A stretch of 64,000 nucleotides of DNA, from NCBI RefSeq assembly GCF_002843425.1, contig NZ_NKXO01000005.1, positions 1 to 64,000 of the forward strand. The letters run 5' to 3'. Each line of letters begins with the position of its first letter. Within the stretch, counting starts at the first letter, position 1. Source of the DNA: Raineya orbicola. GTDB lineage: Bacteria > Bacteroidota > Bacteroidia > Cytophagales > Thermonemataceae. The translations under genes were made by a program, and so were the position numbers. Positions 8,567 through 16,900 of this stretch are shown here, piece after piece. Under the pieces are notes generated by a model. It was given only the letters and a program-made list of their open reading frames with translations. It had not been told where the DNA came from and did not search any database.

Positions 8567-9154
8567 ATGCTCATCAAGACCAAAAAATACGAACTTACAC
8601 CCAAGATGTATCGGCGGGTAGGTATGCAGTACATTCTACGTAAGCAGTGGTGGCTTCCTGTGGCTATTTTTGTAGGAATTATTGCTCTCAATGTTATTAT
8701 CAATGCTTTGGGCTATAAAAATTGGTGGATTTACACGCTTGCCCCACTGGGAGCTTGGCTTTGGTATTTGTTTTGGTGGATACAATACACAGGCATACCC
8801 CAATTACCTCAAAACCAAGTGATGTTTGAAAAATATTCATACGAGATTAGCAGTCAGAATATTTTGATGAAAAAAACGCCCCAAGAGGCAATGATGTTCA
8901 AATGGGATTTAATCAAAGAAGCTCACAAAAGCAAAGATGCTATTACGCTGGTGATTTCCAAGGGTCAGTTTTTACATTTTCCTTTCAAAATGTTTAACTC
9001 TGATAACGAAATCAAGTTTTTAGAAACAATCCTTATACGTAAAAATCTCCTTCCTTCATCAGATAACGAAAAAAATGAAGGTAACAAAGAAAAAACTACT
9101 ACGGTGCAAGTTTCGGGGAATGGTGTATTACAGAAAAGCAAAAAAAGCAAGTAA
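8567..9154 (+). CDS. Two-TM membrane protein, YcxB-like
   Basis: From ATG 8567 the product has 195 residues. It starts MLIKTKKYELTPKMYRR, has two hydrophobic segments (about residues 28-45 and 52-70) and then a cytoplasmic beta-rich part with GIPQLPQNQVMFEKYSYEIS, which resembles the PH-like C-terminal domain of YcxB-type proteins. The tail is rich in Lys, Asn and Ser. An in-frame ATG at 8477 exists but would overlap the cysC start, and the TAATTTTG box at 8542-8549 would lie inside the extended gene, so 8567 is preferred. Function is unknown. The gene precedes the greA leader, whose first hairpin could also serve as its terminator. Confidence 0.65.
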   Translation: MLIKTKKYELTPKMYRRVGMQYILRKQWWLPVAIFVGIIALNVIINALGYKNWWIYTLAPLGAWLWYLFWWIQYTGIPQLPQNQVMFEKYSYEISSQNILMKKTPQEAMMFKWDLIKEAHKSKDAITLVISKGQFLHFPFKMFNSDNEIKFLETILIRKNLLPSSDNEKNEGNKEKTTTVQVSGNGVLQKSKKSK

Positions 9155-9159
9155 AATTC

Positions 9160-9190
9160 TTGTTTTTTTGAAAAAACATTCTTACTTTTG
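9160..9190 (+). promoter_or_regulatory. Candidate greA promoter
   Basis: TTG at 9160-9162, 20 bases, then TACTTTTG at 9183-9190 fit the Bacteroidota primary sigma consensus TTTG-N19/20-TAnnTTTG, with the first T replaced by C. Transcription would start near 9195, about 120 bases before greA. Confidence 0.6.
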
Positions 9191-9207
9191 TAACGTATAA
9201 ACGAGAG

Positions 9208-9285
9208 AACGGTCGGCAAGCAGTCAGCCGTTTTTTTTACTCATAAGGCAATACAGGTTAGCTATTCAGCTTGCTTGTATTTTCG
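9208..9285 (+). promoter_or_regulatory. greA leader with two terminator-like hairpins
   Basis: Hairpin 1 pairs 9208-9217 with 9223-9232 (one mismatch, two wobbles, 5-base loop) and runs into eight or more T. Hairpin 2 pairs 9251-9263 with 9268-9280 (one mismatch, two wobbles, 4-base loop) and is followed by TTTCGTTTTTT. Both fall between the predicted start point and the greA ATG, so they could terminate leader transcription early. Hairpin 1 may instead only end the preceding gene. Confidence 0.5.
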
Positions 9286-9318
9286 TTTTTTGTTGGTTGA
9301 ACTAAACAGGTTATTGTT

Positions 9319-9792
9319 ATGTCAAAAATTTCTTATTACACCCAAGAAGGTTTAGAGAAGTTGAAAAAAGAGTTGCACGAACTTCGTACCAAAGGCAGAG
9401 CCGATATTGCCCGCCAAATCGCAGAAGCACGTGAGAAAGGCGATTTATCTGAAAATGCAGAATATGACGCCGCCAAAGAAGCCCAAGGTTTGCTGGAACT
9501 AAAAATTGCTAAATTAGAAGAACTTATCAGCAATGCCCGCCTGATGGACGAAAGCAATATTGATTTGTCCAAAGTTTCTATTTTTTCAACGGTCAAAATT
9601 AAAAACAAAAAAACCAAAGCAGTAATGACTTACACGCTGGTTTCACAAGAAGAAGCAGACCTCAAAGCAGGGAAAATTTCCGTAGAATCGCCTATTGGTA
9701 AAGGGCTATTGGGCAAAAGCGTTGGTGATGTAGCTAAAATTCAAGTTCCCGCAGGCGAGCTGGAAGTAGAAATTTTAGAAATTTCACGCTAA
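9319..9792 (+). CDS. greA: Transcription elongation factor GreA
   Basis: The 157-residue protein has the GreA layout: an N-terminal antiparallel coiled coil (residues 1-75) carrying the acidic tip GDLSENAEYDAAKEAQ at 41-56, with Asp42 and Glu45 matching the pair that helps coordinate the catalytic Mg in the RNA polymerase secondary channel, and a C-terminal FKBP-like domain containing SPIGKGLLGKSVGD near 124-137. It rescues backtracked RNA polymerase by stimulating transcript cleavage. The length is normal. It is a single-gene unit bounded upstream by an unusual hairpin-rich leader and downstream by a strong terminator, so its own expression may be controlled by attenuation. Confidence 0.96.
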   Translation: MSKISYYTQEGLEKLKKELHELRTKGRADIARQIAEAREKGDLSENAEYDAAKEAQGLLELKIAKLEELISNARLMDESNIDLSKVSIFSTVKIKNKKTKAVMTYTLVSQEEADLKAGKISVESPIGKGLLGKSVGDVAKIQVPAGELEVEILEISR

Positions 9793-9828
9793 AAAATGGT
9801 CGGTGGGGAAAAAAACACCGACCATTTT
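9793..9828 (+). terminator. greA terminator
   Basis: A 13-bp perfect stem (9793-9805 with 9816-9828, arm AAAATGGTCGGTG) and a 10-base loop lie immediately after the greA stop. The right arm ends in TTTT. The hairpin separates greA from the following promoter. Confidence 0.85.
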
Positions 9829-9844
9829 AGTTTTCAAGTTTGCA

Positions 9845-9875
9845 TTTGAAAATGTCCTTTTTCTTGCTAACTTTG
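9845..9875 (+). promoter_or_regulatory. Promoter of the gcdH-trpF-hemC run
   Basis: TTTG at 9845-9848, a 19-base spacer and TAACTTTG at 9868-9875 match the Bacteroidota promoter consensus exactly. The predicted start near 9881 lies about 33 bases before the ATG at 9914 and excludes longer upstream starts. Confidence 0.75.
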
Positions 9876-9913
9876 TACCTATATTTTTGGTTGATAACAA
9901 AAAATTTGGTTTT

Positions 9914-11143
9914 ATGCAAGCAAGCACACTCAACGCAAATGGTGAAATGGTGTTTCAGAAACGTTTGAAACAAGATACTTTTGAACACCCCGATTTTTAT
10001 GGCATTGATGATTTGCTCACCGAAGAGCATAAAATGGTTCGTCAGGCGGTAAGAGATTTCGTAAAAAGAGAAATTTCTCCTTATATTGAAGATTGGTACG
10101 AGAAAAATCATTTTCCTTATGAAATAGTGCGGAAATTTGGCGAATTAGGTGTTTTCGGACCCACTTTACCCCAAGAATATGGCTGTGGCGGAATGGATTA
10201 TATTTCGTATGGTTTGATGATGCAAGAAATTGAACGTGGCGATTCAGGTATGCGTTCTACGGCTTCGGTGCAGGGTTCGCTGGTGATGTTTCCTATTTAT
10301 GCTTTTGGCTCGGAAGAGCAAAAACGTAAATATTTGCCCAAACTTGCCAAAGGCGAAATGTTAGGTTGCTTCGGACTTACCGAGCCCGATTTTGGTTCAA
10401 ACCCTGCGGGAATGGTGAGTAATTTCAAAGATATGGGCGATTATTATTTGCTCAATGGTTCTAAAATGTGGATTTCCAACTCTCCCAAAGCTGATATAGC
10501 CGTAGTTTGGGCAAAAAATGAAGAAGGACGCATCAAAGGTTTGATTGTAGAACGAGGAATGGAGGGCTTTTCAACCCCTGAAATTCACGGCAAATGGTCT
10601 TTGCGTGCCAGTATCACAGGCGAACTTGTATTTGATAACGTAAAAGTCCCCAAAGAAAACCTATTGCCTTTGGCTGATGGACTTTCTGCTCCGCTCAAAT
10701 GCTTGGACTCAGCACGCTATGGTATTGCTTGGGGGGCTTTGGGAGTAGCAATGGACTGCTACGAATCGGCTCGCAAGTACGCAATGGAACGCATACAATT
10801 CGGAAAGCCTATTGCCTCATTTCAGTTAGTACAAAAGAAACTTGCTGAAATGCTTACCGAAATTACCAAAGCACAGCTTATCTGTTGGCGTTTGGGTACG
10901 CTTAAAAATGAAGGCAAAGCCACTACTGCTCAAATTTCGCTTGCTAAACGCAATAATATTGAAATTGCTATGAATATTGCCCGTGAAGCTCGTCAAATTC
11001 ACGGCGGAATGGGCATTACCAATGAGTACCCCATTATGCGTCATATGATGAACCTTGAAAGTGTGGTTACTTACGAAGGCACTCACGATATTCATTTACT
11101 CATTTTGGGTAATGCCATTACAGGTATTCCTGCATTCAAGTAG
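9914..11143 (+). CDS. gcdH: Glutaryl-CoA dehydrogenase-like acyl-CoA dehydrogenase
   Basis: From ATG 9914 the protein has 409 residues, the normal size for this group. It shows the acyl-CoA dehydrogenase flavin and substrate motifs CFGLTEPDFGS (152-162) and MWISNSP (185-191), GDSGMRSTASVQGSLVM (109-125) with the Arg114 characteristic of glutaryl-CoA dehydrogenase, and the catalytic base Glu388 in TYEGTHDIH. The enzyme oxidatively decarboxylates glutaryl-CoA to crotonyl-CoA in lysine and tryptophan breakdown. A longer in-frame start at 9803 overlaps the greA terminator and lies upstream of the promoter, so it is rejected. The gene heads a tight run; trpF starts three bases after its stop, an unusual pairing of catabolic and biosynthetic genes. 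Confidence 0.9.
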   Translation: MQASTLNANGEMVFQKRLKQDTFEHPDFYGIDDLLTEEHKMVRQAVRDFVKREISPYIEDWYEKNHFPYEIVRKFGELGVFGPTLPQEYGCGGMDYISYGLMMQEIERGDSGMRSTASVQGSLVMFPIYAFGSEEQKRKYLPKLAKGEMLGCFGLTEPDFGSNPAGMVSNFKDMGDYYLLNGSKMWISNSPKADIAVVWAKNEEGRIKGLIVERGMEGFSTPEIHGKWSLRASITGELVFDNVKVPKENLLPLADGLSAPLKCLDSARYGIAWGALGVAMDCYESARKYAMERIQFGKPIASFQLVQKKLAEMLTEITKAQLICWRLGTLKNEGKATTAQISLAKRNNIEIAMNIAREARQIHGGMGITNEYPIMRHMMNLESVVTYEGTHDIHLLILGNAITGIPAFK

Positions 11144-11146
11144 GTT

Positions 11147-11806
11147 ATGCTACAATGGAAAATTTGCGGTATGAGAGATGCTACAAATATCAGTGCAGTA
11201 GCATCTCTTTCACCTCATTTTATGGGTTTCATTTTTTACGAAAACTCCAAACGATTTGTAGGGCAAAACTGGCAAATGCCTTACCTATCAAGGCAAATTC
11301 AAAAAGTGGGTGTTTTTGTAAATGAAACTTCTGAAAATATTGCTTCCATTGCTCAAAAATACGCATTAGATTATTTGCAATTGCACGGCGAAGAAAGTCC
11401 TGAATTTTGCGAAAGGTTAAAGCAAAAACTTCACCTGCCTATTGTAAAGGCTTTTGGTGTGGGACAAGGCTTTGAATTTTCAAATTTAGAGCCTTATCTG
11501 CCTTGTGTTGATGCCTTTCTGTTGGATACTCAAGGCAAAGAGCGTGGCGGAAATGGTATTGCTTTTGATTGGCAAATTCTGCAAAGTTATCCTTACTCAA
11601 AGCCTTTGTGGATTAGTGGCGGAATTTCTTTGGAAAATAGCCTTGTTTTGTTTGAGTTTTTGCAACAAAAACCGCAAATTCCCGTACAAGTCATAGATTT
11701 GAATAGCCGATTTGAAATTGAGCCTGCCTTGAAAGATGTAGAAAAATTAAAAACTTGGAAAACAGCGATTTTTGAACCTTTTTGCCAAACTATCAATGAA
11801 ACTTAA
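11147..11806 (+). CDS. trpF: Phosphoribosylanthranilate isomerase
   Basis: The 219-residue TIM-barrel enzyme begins with the signature WKICGMR, placing the catalytic Cys at residue 7, and has the general acid Asp127 in AFLLDTQG. Phosphate-binding glycines follow in WISGGIS. It catalyses the Amadori rearrangement of N-(5'-phosphoribosyl)anthranilate in tryptophan synthesis. No other trp gene is in the window. It starts three bases after gcdH and its last 11 bases overlap the hemC start, so the three are probably co-transcribed. The length is usual for the family. Confidence 0.93.
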   Translation: MLQWKICGMRDATNISAVASLSPHFMGFIFYENSKRFVGQNWQMPYLSRQIQKVGVFVNETSENIASIAQKYALDYLQLHGEESPEFCERLKQKLHLPIVKAFGVGQGFEFSNLEPYLPCVDAFLLDTQGKERGGNGIAFDWQILQSYPYSKPLWISGGISLENSLVLFEFLQQKPQIPVQVIDLNSRFEIEPALKDVEKLKTWKTAIFEPFCQTINET

Positions 11807-12707
11807 AATTATCAGTCGTAGCAGTAAGCTTGCTTTGTGGCAAACTGAATTTGTTGCCCAAAAATTGCAAGAAGCAGGTTTTAGCACCAAAATTGTAACC
11901 ATTGAAACCAAAGGCGATAAAATTCTTGACCGCTCGCTTGCTAAAATTGGCAGTAAAGGCGTTTTTACAGAAGAATTGGAAGCGAAGTTACTTTCAGGGG
12001 AAGTGCATTTGGCAGTGCATAGTGCCAAGGATTTGCCCTCTCGCCTGCCCGAAGGACTGAAAATCATTGCCTTTACAGAAAGAGAGCAGATGAATGATGT
12101 GCTTGTGAGTTTTAAGGAAAATATTTCGCTCAACGATAAAATTATCGTAGGTACTTCCTCTACCCGCCGCATTGCGGTTTTGAAGCATTTTTACCCACAT
12201 ATTCAAACAACTGAAATACGTGGCAACCTACAAACACGCCTACAAAAACTACAAAATGGGCTTTGCAATGCTCTGATTTTGGCTTATGCAGGCGTAAAAA
12301 GAATGAATTACGAACATCTTGTTTGTGAGCATTTGCCTTTGGAAATTTTTACCCCTACCGCAGGACAAGGCAGTATTGCCGTTGAAATCAGCGAGCATTT
12401 GGAAGAAAATTTACAGGAAAAACTAAAAAAAATCTTAAATCACGAGGCTACAGCTATCTGTGTAGAGGCAGAAAGAGCTTTTCTGCACACTTTACAAGGT
12501 GGGTGTAGTGTGCCTGTATTTGTACTTGCGACTTGGCAAGGCGAAAAAATCTACTTGCAAGGTGGTCTGCTTGCTTGGAATGGTGAAAAAATTATCCGAA
12601 AAACAGCTCTCTGCTTGCCTACTGAAGCTAAAAATACTGCCATACATCTTGCCAATGAAGTTTTAGCAAGCGGCGGAAAAGAAATTTTAGCAGTAGCAAG
12701 CAAATGA
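11796..12707 (+). CDS. hemC: Porphobilinogen deaminase (hydroxymethylbilane synthase)
   Basis: From ATG 11796 the protein has 303 residues and starts MKLKIISRSSKLALWQ, the conserved N-terminus of the family. It has HSAKDLP (75-81) with the catalytic Asp79, TSSTRR (120-125) and IRGNLQTRL (141-149) for binding the acetate and propionate side chains, and the dipyrromethane-cofactor cysteine C237 in GGCSVP. It polymerises four porphobilinogens to hydroxymethylbilane in heme synthesis. A TTG start at 11772 would lengthen the N-terminus without conserved residues and is not preferred. The start overlaps trpF by 11 bases. No other heme genes are present. Confidence 0.94.
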   Translation: MKLKIISRSSKLALWQTEFVAQKLQEAGFSTKIVTIETKGDKILDRSLAKIGSKGVFTEELEAKLLSGEVHLAVHSAKDLPSRLPEGLKIIAFTEREQMNDVLVSFKENISLNDKIIVGTSSTRRIAVLKHFYPHIQTTEIRGNLQTRLQKLQNGLCNALILAYAGVKRMNYEHLVCEHLPLEIFTPTAGQGSIAVEISEHLEENLQEKLKKILNHEATAICVEAERAFLHTLQGGCSVPVFVLATWQGEKIYLQGGLLAWNGEKIIRKTALCLPTEAKNTAIHLANEVLASGGKEILAVASK

Positions 12708-12747
12708 AATTCACGTTTCAAAATTCAAACAGCAAAAATTCTGTATC

Positions 12748-13248
12748 TTGGAACATCAGACTATCATAGAAACCTTTGGCAATCGCCTGCGTGTGCGTAT
12801 ATGCGGATTGCTGGTGCAGGAGGGCAAGATTTTGCTTATCAAGCATACCAATTTAGGCGAGGGTGGCTACTTATGGTCTCCGCCGGGTGGCGGTTTGCAT
12901 TTTGGCGAAAGCATAACAAATTGCTTACAAAGGGAGTTTTTAGAAGAAACAGGCTTACAAGTACAAATGAAGCAGTTTTTGTTTGTGTATGAATTTTTAG
13001 AGCCACCTCTTCACGCTATTGAGCTATTTTTTGAAGTAGAACAAATTGGAGGAGCATTAAATTTAGGCAAAGACCCTGAAATGAGCCAAGAAAGTCAAAT
13101 TTTACAGGAAATAGCTTGGGTTGATTACAATTTTTTGAAGCAAGAAAATCCCCAGTGTGTCCATTGGGCTATCCAACAAGCCGAAAACATTGAAAATTTA
13201 CTTCAATTCAGAGGTTGTTTATGCAAAAATTCTTTCAAGGGAAAATAG
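12748..13248 (+). CDS. Nudix hydrolase
   Basis: The 166-residue product contains a complete Nudix box, G48 x5 E54 x7 REFLEETGL (62-70), preceded by YLWSPPGGGLHFGE. These enzymes hydrolyse nucleoside diphosphates linked to another moiety, using Mg bound by the REUxEE glutamates; the substrate here is unknown. No in-frame ATG lies upstream. The TTG at 12748 is the most plausible start, because the domain begins at about residue 14. It follows hemC by 40 bases, and its 3' end overlaps the SDR gene by 28 bases, so it belongs to the same transcription unit. Confidence 0.85.
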   Translation: MEHQTIIETFGNRLRVRICGLLVQEGKILLIKHTNLGEGGYLWSPPGGGLHFGESITNCLQREFLEETGLQVQMKQFLFVYEFLEPPLHAIELFFEVEQIGGALNLGKDPEMSQESQILQEIAWVDYNFLKQENPQCVHWAIQQAENIENLLQFRGCLCKNSFKGK

Positions 13249-14015
13249 TTCTTATCACAGGGGCAAGTTCAGGTATTGGCAAGGCATTGAGAGAAGCACT
13301 TTCCCGGATAGGGGCTATTGTGTATAATGCAGATATTCAAATCCCTGCTAATGATATAGAAAATGTCTCTTACTTTCCTTTGGACGTGAGAGATTTTGAC
13401 CAATTTCAAAATGTTTTTCAAAGTATCTTACAAAAGCACCAACGCATAGATATACTTATCAACAATGCAGGCATAGGTATCGCAGGAGAGGCTCAGGATT
13501 TGAGTATTTCGGAATGGAAAAAAGTGCTTGATATCAACCTAATGGGGGTCGTAAATGGTAGCAAAATTGCCTACGATATAATGGTAAAGCAAGGTTTCGG
13601 GCATATTGTCAATATGGCATCTATGTCTGCCCTCATATCCTTTCCGCTTGCTGTTCCGTATGCTACCGCCAAACACGGTGTTTTAGGACTTTCTAAATCT
13701 TTGCGAGCCGAAGGCAAAGCATTAGGTGTGAAAGTAACAGCTATTTGCCCTGGTTTTGTAGAAAGTTCGCTTTACGAAAATGCTATCAAATCTCACACGA
13801 ATACCGAAAAAATAAAATCCACGATACCTTTTCCTATTCTTTCTACTGAAAAAGCAGTCGGATATATTCTCAAAGGTATCATTCGTAACCAAGCAGTAGT
13901 GATTTTTCCTTTTTATACCAAATTAGCCTTATGGCTTGAAAGAATTTTCCCGAACCTATTAAACAAATTTGTACTTCAAAAAACTATTACAAACTTTCGT
14001 GAAAGCAAAACTTGA
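13221..14015 (+). CDS. Short-chain dehydrogenase/reductase
   Basis: From ATG 13221 the protein has 264 residues and shows the classical SDR pattern: cofactor loop TGASSGIG at 13-20, NNAG at 81-84 and the catalytic Ser134, Tyr147 and Lys151 (YATAK). The acidic residue after strand 2 falls in NADIQ, leaning towards NAD(H), but this is only suggestive. The C-terminus has a hydrophobic stretch (VVIFPFYTKLALWL) seen in membrane-associated SDRs acting on lipids. The substrate is unknown. The start lies inside the Nudix gene (28-base overlap), which suggests translational coupling. A hairpin with one mismatch follows the stop. Confidence 0.88.
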   Translation: MQKFFQGKIVLITGASSGIGKALREALSRIGAIVYNADIQIPANDIENVSYFPLDVRDFDQFQNVFQSILQKHQRIDILINNAGIGIAGEAQDLSISEWKKVLDINLMGVVNGSKIAYDIMVKQGFGHIVNMASMSALISFPLAVPYATAKHGVLGLSKSLRAEGKALGVKVTAICPGFVESSLYENAIKSHTNTEKIKSTIPFPILSTEKAVGYILKGIIRNQAVVIFPFYTKLALWLERIFPNLLNKFVLQKTITNFRESKT

Positions 14016-14040
14016 TAAAAATGCAATGTAGTCTAATATA

Positions 14041-14072
14041 AAAGCCTCTACTTATAAAAAAGTAGAAGCTTT
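14041..14072. terminator. Bidirectional hairpin between SDR and TPR genes
   Basis: Arms 14041-14053 and 14060-14072 pair over 13 positions with a single mismatch (AAAGCCTCTACTT / AAGTAGAAGCTTT). The hairpin sits between convergent genes and is A/T-flanked on both sides. Confidence 0.7.
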
Positions 14073-14097
14073 CAATCATTTTTAAGAATCTTTATGA

Positions 14098-14907
14098 TTA
14101 CTTACAATACTTTGCTAAATACTCTTCACACTCTACATCTCCGTGTTCTTGTGCTTTTTTCCAATCTGCACAAGCTCCTTTTTTATCCCCTGTAAAAAGT
14201 TTGGCTTGCCCACGGAAAGTGTATGTACTACCCACACTATTATCTAACTCAATCGACTTATTAAAACTTGCAAGAGCCGCTTTATATTGTTTTTGGTGCA
14301 TTTCTATTTCTCCTTTTAGGGCATAAGCCTCTGCGTTATTAGGATTTGCGGCAATGGCATCTTTTACGTGTTTAATAGCTTCAGCATTTTTTTCAATATT
14401 GAAATAGTACAAAGCTAAGCTATAATGCCCCTTATCATATTTTGGGTTAATTTTTAAGGATTTCTCATACTCTTCTATGGCTTTGGCGGCATCACCTTTG
14501 CGGCGATACACATTTCCTCTCCTGATATAAGCCTCTAAATAATCAGGTTTCATTTCTGTAATTTTGTTGAGGTCTTTAATAGCTTCATCTTCCTTCCCCA
14601 TAGCAGAATATACATCAGATCTTTCAATGTAAGCCTCCAAGTGGTCTGGTTTGAGTTCTATCACTTTGTTGAAGCTATTGATGGCTAAATTATACTGCAA
14701 CATTGCCTTTTTTGCTAAACCCCTCTGAAAGTGAGCCTCTACGGAGTTGGGTTTGGCGGCAAGCACCAAGTCAAATTTTTCAACAGCGGCGGCATATTCT
14801 TTTGCCTCCATTTTAGCAATACCTTCTTTAAGTACCTCATCAAGGTTTTGGGCAAAAGCTATCAGAGAAAGCCAAAAACAAGAAAATAGTAAAGAAAATC
14901 GTTTCAT
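14098..14907 (-). CDS. Secreted TPR-repeat protein
   Basis: The 269-residue protein has a signal peptide (MKRFSLLFSCFWLSLIAFAQ) followed by about six or seven consecutive tetratricopeptide repeats, visible as the recurrent pattern A-x3-F/Y-x2-A/V-I-x-L-x-P with consensus pieces such as EAYIERSDVYSAMGKEDEAI and EAYIRRGNVYRRKGDAAKAI. It ends with GACADWKKAQEHGDVECEEYLAKYC, a form common to Bacteroidota periplasmic TPR proteins. TPRs mediate protein contacts; the partner is unknown. It is a monocistronic gene with its own promoter-like site at 14943-14974. Confidence 0.88.
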   Translation of the reverse strand: MKRFSLLFSCFWLSLIAFAQNLDEVLKEGIAKMEAKEYAAAVEKFDLVLAAKPNSVEAHFQRGLAKKAMLQYNLAINSFNKVIELKPDHLEAYIERSDVYSAMGKEDEAIKDLNKITEMKPDYLEAYIRRGNVYRRKGDAAKAIEEYEKSLKINPKYDKGHYSLALYYFNIEKNAEAIKHVKDAIAANPNNAEAYALKGEIEMHQKQYKAALASFNKSIELDNSVGSTYTFRGQAKLFTGDKKGACADWKKAQEHGDVECEEYLAKYCK

Positions 14908-14942
14908 AACACTTTTATTTTAAGTTTTACAAAATTTCAATG

Positions 14943-14974
14943 CAAAAATAACAAATATCTTGCCAAAAAGCAAT
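14943..14974 (-). promoter_or_regulatory. Candidate promoter of the TPR gene
   Basis: On the minus strand ATTG, 20 bases and TATTTTTG match the Bacteroidota consensus apart from one base in the upstream box. The predicted start is about 30 bases before the gene. Confidence 0.5.
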
Positions 14975-15006
14975 AAAAATTAAAATTCATTCATTTGTTT
15001 TTGAAA

Positions 15007-15330
15007 TTACAAAAATCCCAGTTCTAATTTTGCTACTTCGCTCATCATATCGGTAGTGTAGGGCGGGTCAAAGGTGAGTTCAAGTTCTACATCATTCACT
15101 CCTTCAATTGCCTTGATTTTATCTTTTACTTCTTGCGGGAGCATTTCAGCCGAAGGGCAATTAGGCGAAGTAAGCGTCATCTGTACATACACATTGTTGA
15201 TAGGAAAAATTTTCAGGTCATAAATCAAACCCAATTCCCAAATATCCACAGGAATTTCAGGGTCGTAAATGGTTTTGATAGCTTCAATTACTTTTTCTCG
15301 TAAATCTGGAATTTCTGTAAGATGGCTCAT
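15007..15330 (-). CDS. DUF59 Fe-S assembly factor (SufT-like)
   Basis: The 107-residue single-domain protein belongs to the MIP18/DUF59 family. It has the conserved DPEIPVDIWELGLIYDL (23-39) and the invariant cysteine C58 in TSPNCPSAEMLP. Family members help assemble or deliver iron-sulfur clusters in the cytoplasm; in Bacteroidota this form usually travels with the SUF system, but no suf genes are in this window. The gene lies 25 bases upstream-to-downstream from the FadL-like porin gene on the same strand, so the two may share a transcript although their functions differ. Confidence 0.85.
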   Translation of the reverse strand: MSHLTEIPDLREKVIEAIKTIYDPEIPVDIWELGLIYDLKIFPINNVYVQMTLTSPNCPSAEMLPQEVKDKIKAIEGVNDVELELTFDPPYTTDMMSEVAKLELGFL

Positions 15331-15355
15331 AGTTGTAAAGGTTTTTATGCAGAAA

Positions 15356-16900
15356 TTAGAAAAACAAAGTAAGTCCTAACAAAATAGCAAGCATACTATT
15401 TTTGCTTTCCGCCGAATAATAAAAATCAGGATTAGGTAAGGTGTAAGGCGTGTAAATGCTTCTATAAGCTGTGTAAGTAACTGCCAAATCTATGGCACTA
15501 TTTTTAGAAAATATGCCGATACCGCCTGTGTAACTCATAATATTTCGGTTCAAGTCATCAAGTTTAATTTTATAGGGGTCTTGGAAATATGCAACTCCCA
15601 ACCTTCCACGAAATATACCCGTACGCCCCTCCAAACCTGCTCGCAAATTAAGAGCTGTCTTGTATAGGTTTTTGATAGTTCGGTTATCAGCATCTAAACT
15701 AAAACCTTGTACATCTACATCTGTACTAAGGTTCATTCCGCCATAGGTTACCCATTCTGCCTCAGCAGTGAAAAAACCAAATTTTTTGAACTGCACCAAA
15801 ATACCCGTATTCAAACGCCAAGGAGAAACAAAATTGTAATCTAACTGGCTCTGCACCATTCGGGCGGTAGCAGGTTGAAAAGATGAACCTGCAAAAGTTG
15901 CAGTCATTTCATTATCATCTATTTCGGTAAGTAAGTAAGCCGTGGGAGATTGTACCGAGCCTCCTATTCTAAACATCTCCACAGGACGATAAATAAATCC
16001 AAAATTGAAATTCACTCCCCCACCTGTTACACTACGTTGGTTAGTTAAGCTAAAAGATTGTAATTCATTGACCGTGGCTTGGCGAGTCAGGTTTTCTTCG
16101 TAAATGCTTGAAAGTTTGTAACGAATACTGCCAATACCAAAACCTGCCCCCCAATAAAATTTATCATTGATACTTGACCCGTAAGAAATATTTATCATCG
16201 TTTCGCCTCCACGCACCCGATAGCTTTCCCGCTGACGAATAGGAGCGACCAAGTTATCATTTATATCTCTAAATTCGGTGTAATACGAAGTGCTATCATT
16301 GACATAAGGATTGATAACAAAAGTAGCATAAGCAAGCGACGCCAAATCATAAATTTCCCCTGTGGCGGCTTCATTCTCAAAAACCCTTGCGTGAATACCA
16401 TCGGCTAAAAAGCTAAATCTATCCGCCATTGTACTACGCGTATTGATACCCTCATATTCAAAGCGTTTTTGGTAGTTGTTGCTCCTCGTAATAGAAACGG
16501 CTATACTGCCACTACTCAAAGAATTTCCACTATTTTCTGTGCTGGTAGTCAGAGGCGAAATCCAACCAAAATGATTGAGTTTAAGAAAGCTATAACTATC
16601 CTCAATAGTCTTGCTGATATAGTCGGTACTTGCACCAAAATTATTCATTCCCAAACCCAAAGTCACCTGACCACGTTTAGCAAGCCCTAAACCCGCAGGG
16701 TTTAGAATGCAAGAGTACAAGTCGGCTCCCATAGTAACCCCTGTACCTCCTAATGCTTGGGTTCGTGCTGTTCCCATTGGCATAGTGTTTTGGGCAAAAA
16801 TAAGAGCATCGTTGTAGTAACCCACTGCTCGGGGTTCTATTTGAGCATAAATAACTGAAAAAATCGGAAAAATAAGACTAAACGCAGTCAGTTTTTTCAT
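15356..16900 (-). CDS. FadL/OmpP1-like outer-membrane barrel protein
   Basis: The 514-residue protein has a signal peptide ending near IYAQ and then the N-terminal segment GTARTQALGGTGVTMGAD followed by NPAGLGL, typical of the OmpP1/FadL/TodX group of hydrophobic-compound porins in Bacteroidota. The rest is a string of amphipathic beta-strands, with aromatic residues at strand ends and a terminal FF. FadL proteins form 14-strand barrels that pass fatty acids or other hydrophobic molecules through the outer membrane; the ligand here is unknown. The length is slightly above that of E. coli FadL. It precedes the SufT-like gene and is divergent from icd. Confidence 0.75.
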   Translation of the reverse strand: MKKLTAFSLIFPIFSVIYAQIEPRAVGYYNDALIFAQNTMPMGTARTQALGGTGVTMGADLYSCILNPAGLGLAKRGQVTLGLGMNNFGASTDYISKTIEDSYSFLKLNHFGWISPLTTSTENSGNSLSSGSIAVSITRSNNYQKRFEYEGINTRSTMADRFSFLADGIHARVFENEAATGEIYDLASLAYATFVINPYVNDSTSYYTEFRDINDNLVAPIRQRESYRVRGGETMINISYGSSINDKFYWGAGFGIGSIRYKLSSIYEENLTRQATVNELQSFSLTNQRSVTGGGVNFNFGFIYRPVEMFRIGGSVQSPTAYLLTEIDDNEMTATFAGSSFQPATARMVQSQLDYNFVSPWRLNTGILVQFKKFGFFTAEAEWVTYGGMNLSTDVDVQGFSLDADNRTIKNLYKTALNLRAGLEGRTGIFRGRLGVAYFQDPYKIKLDDLNRNIMSYTGGIGIFSKNSAIDLAVTYTAYRSIYTPYTLPNPDFYYSAESKNSMLAILLGLTLFF

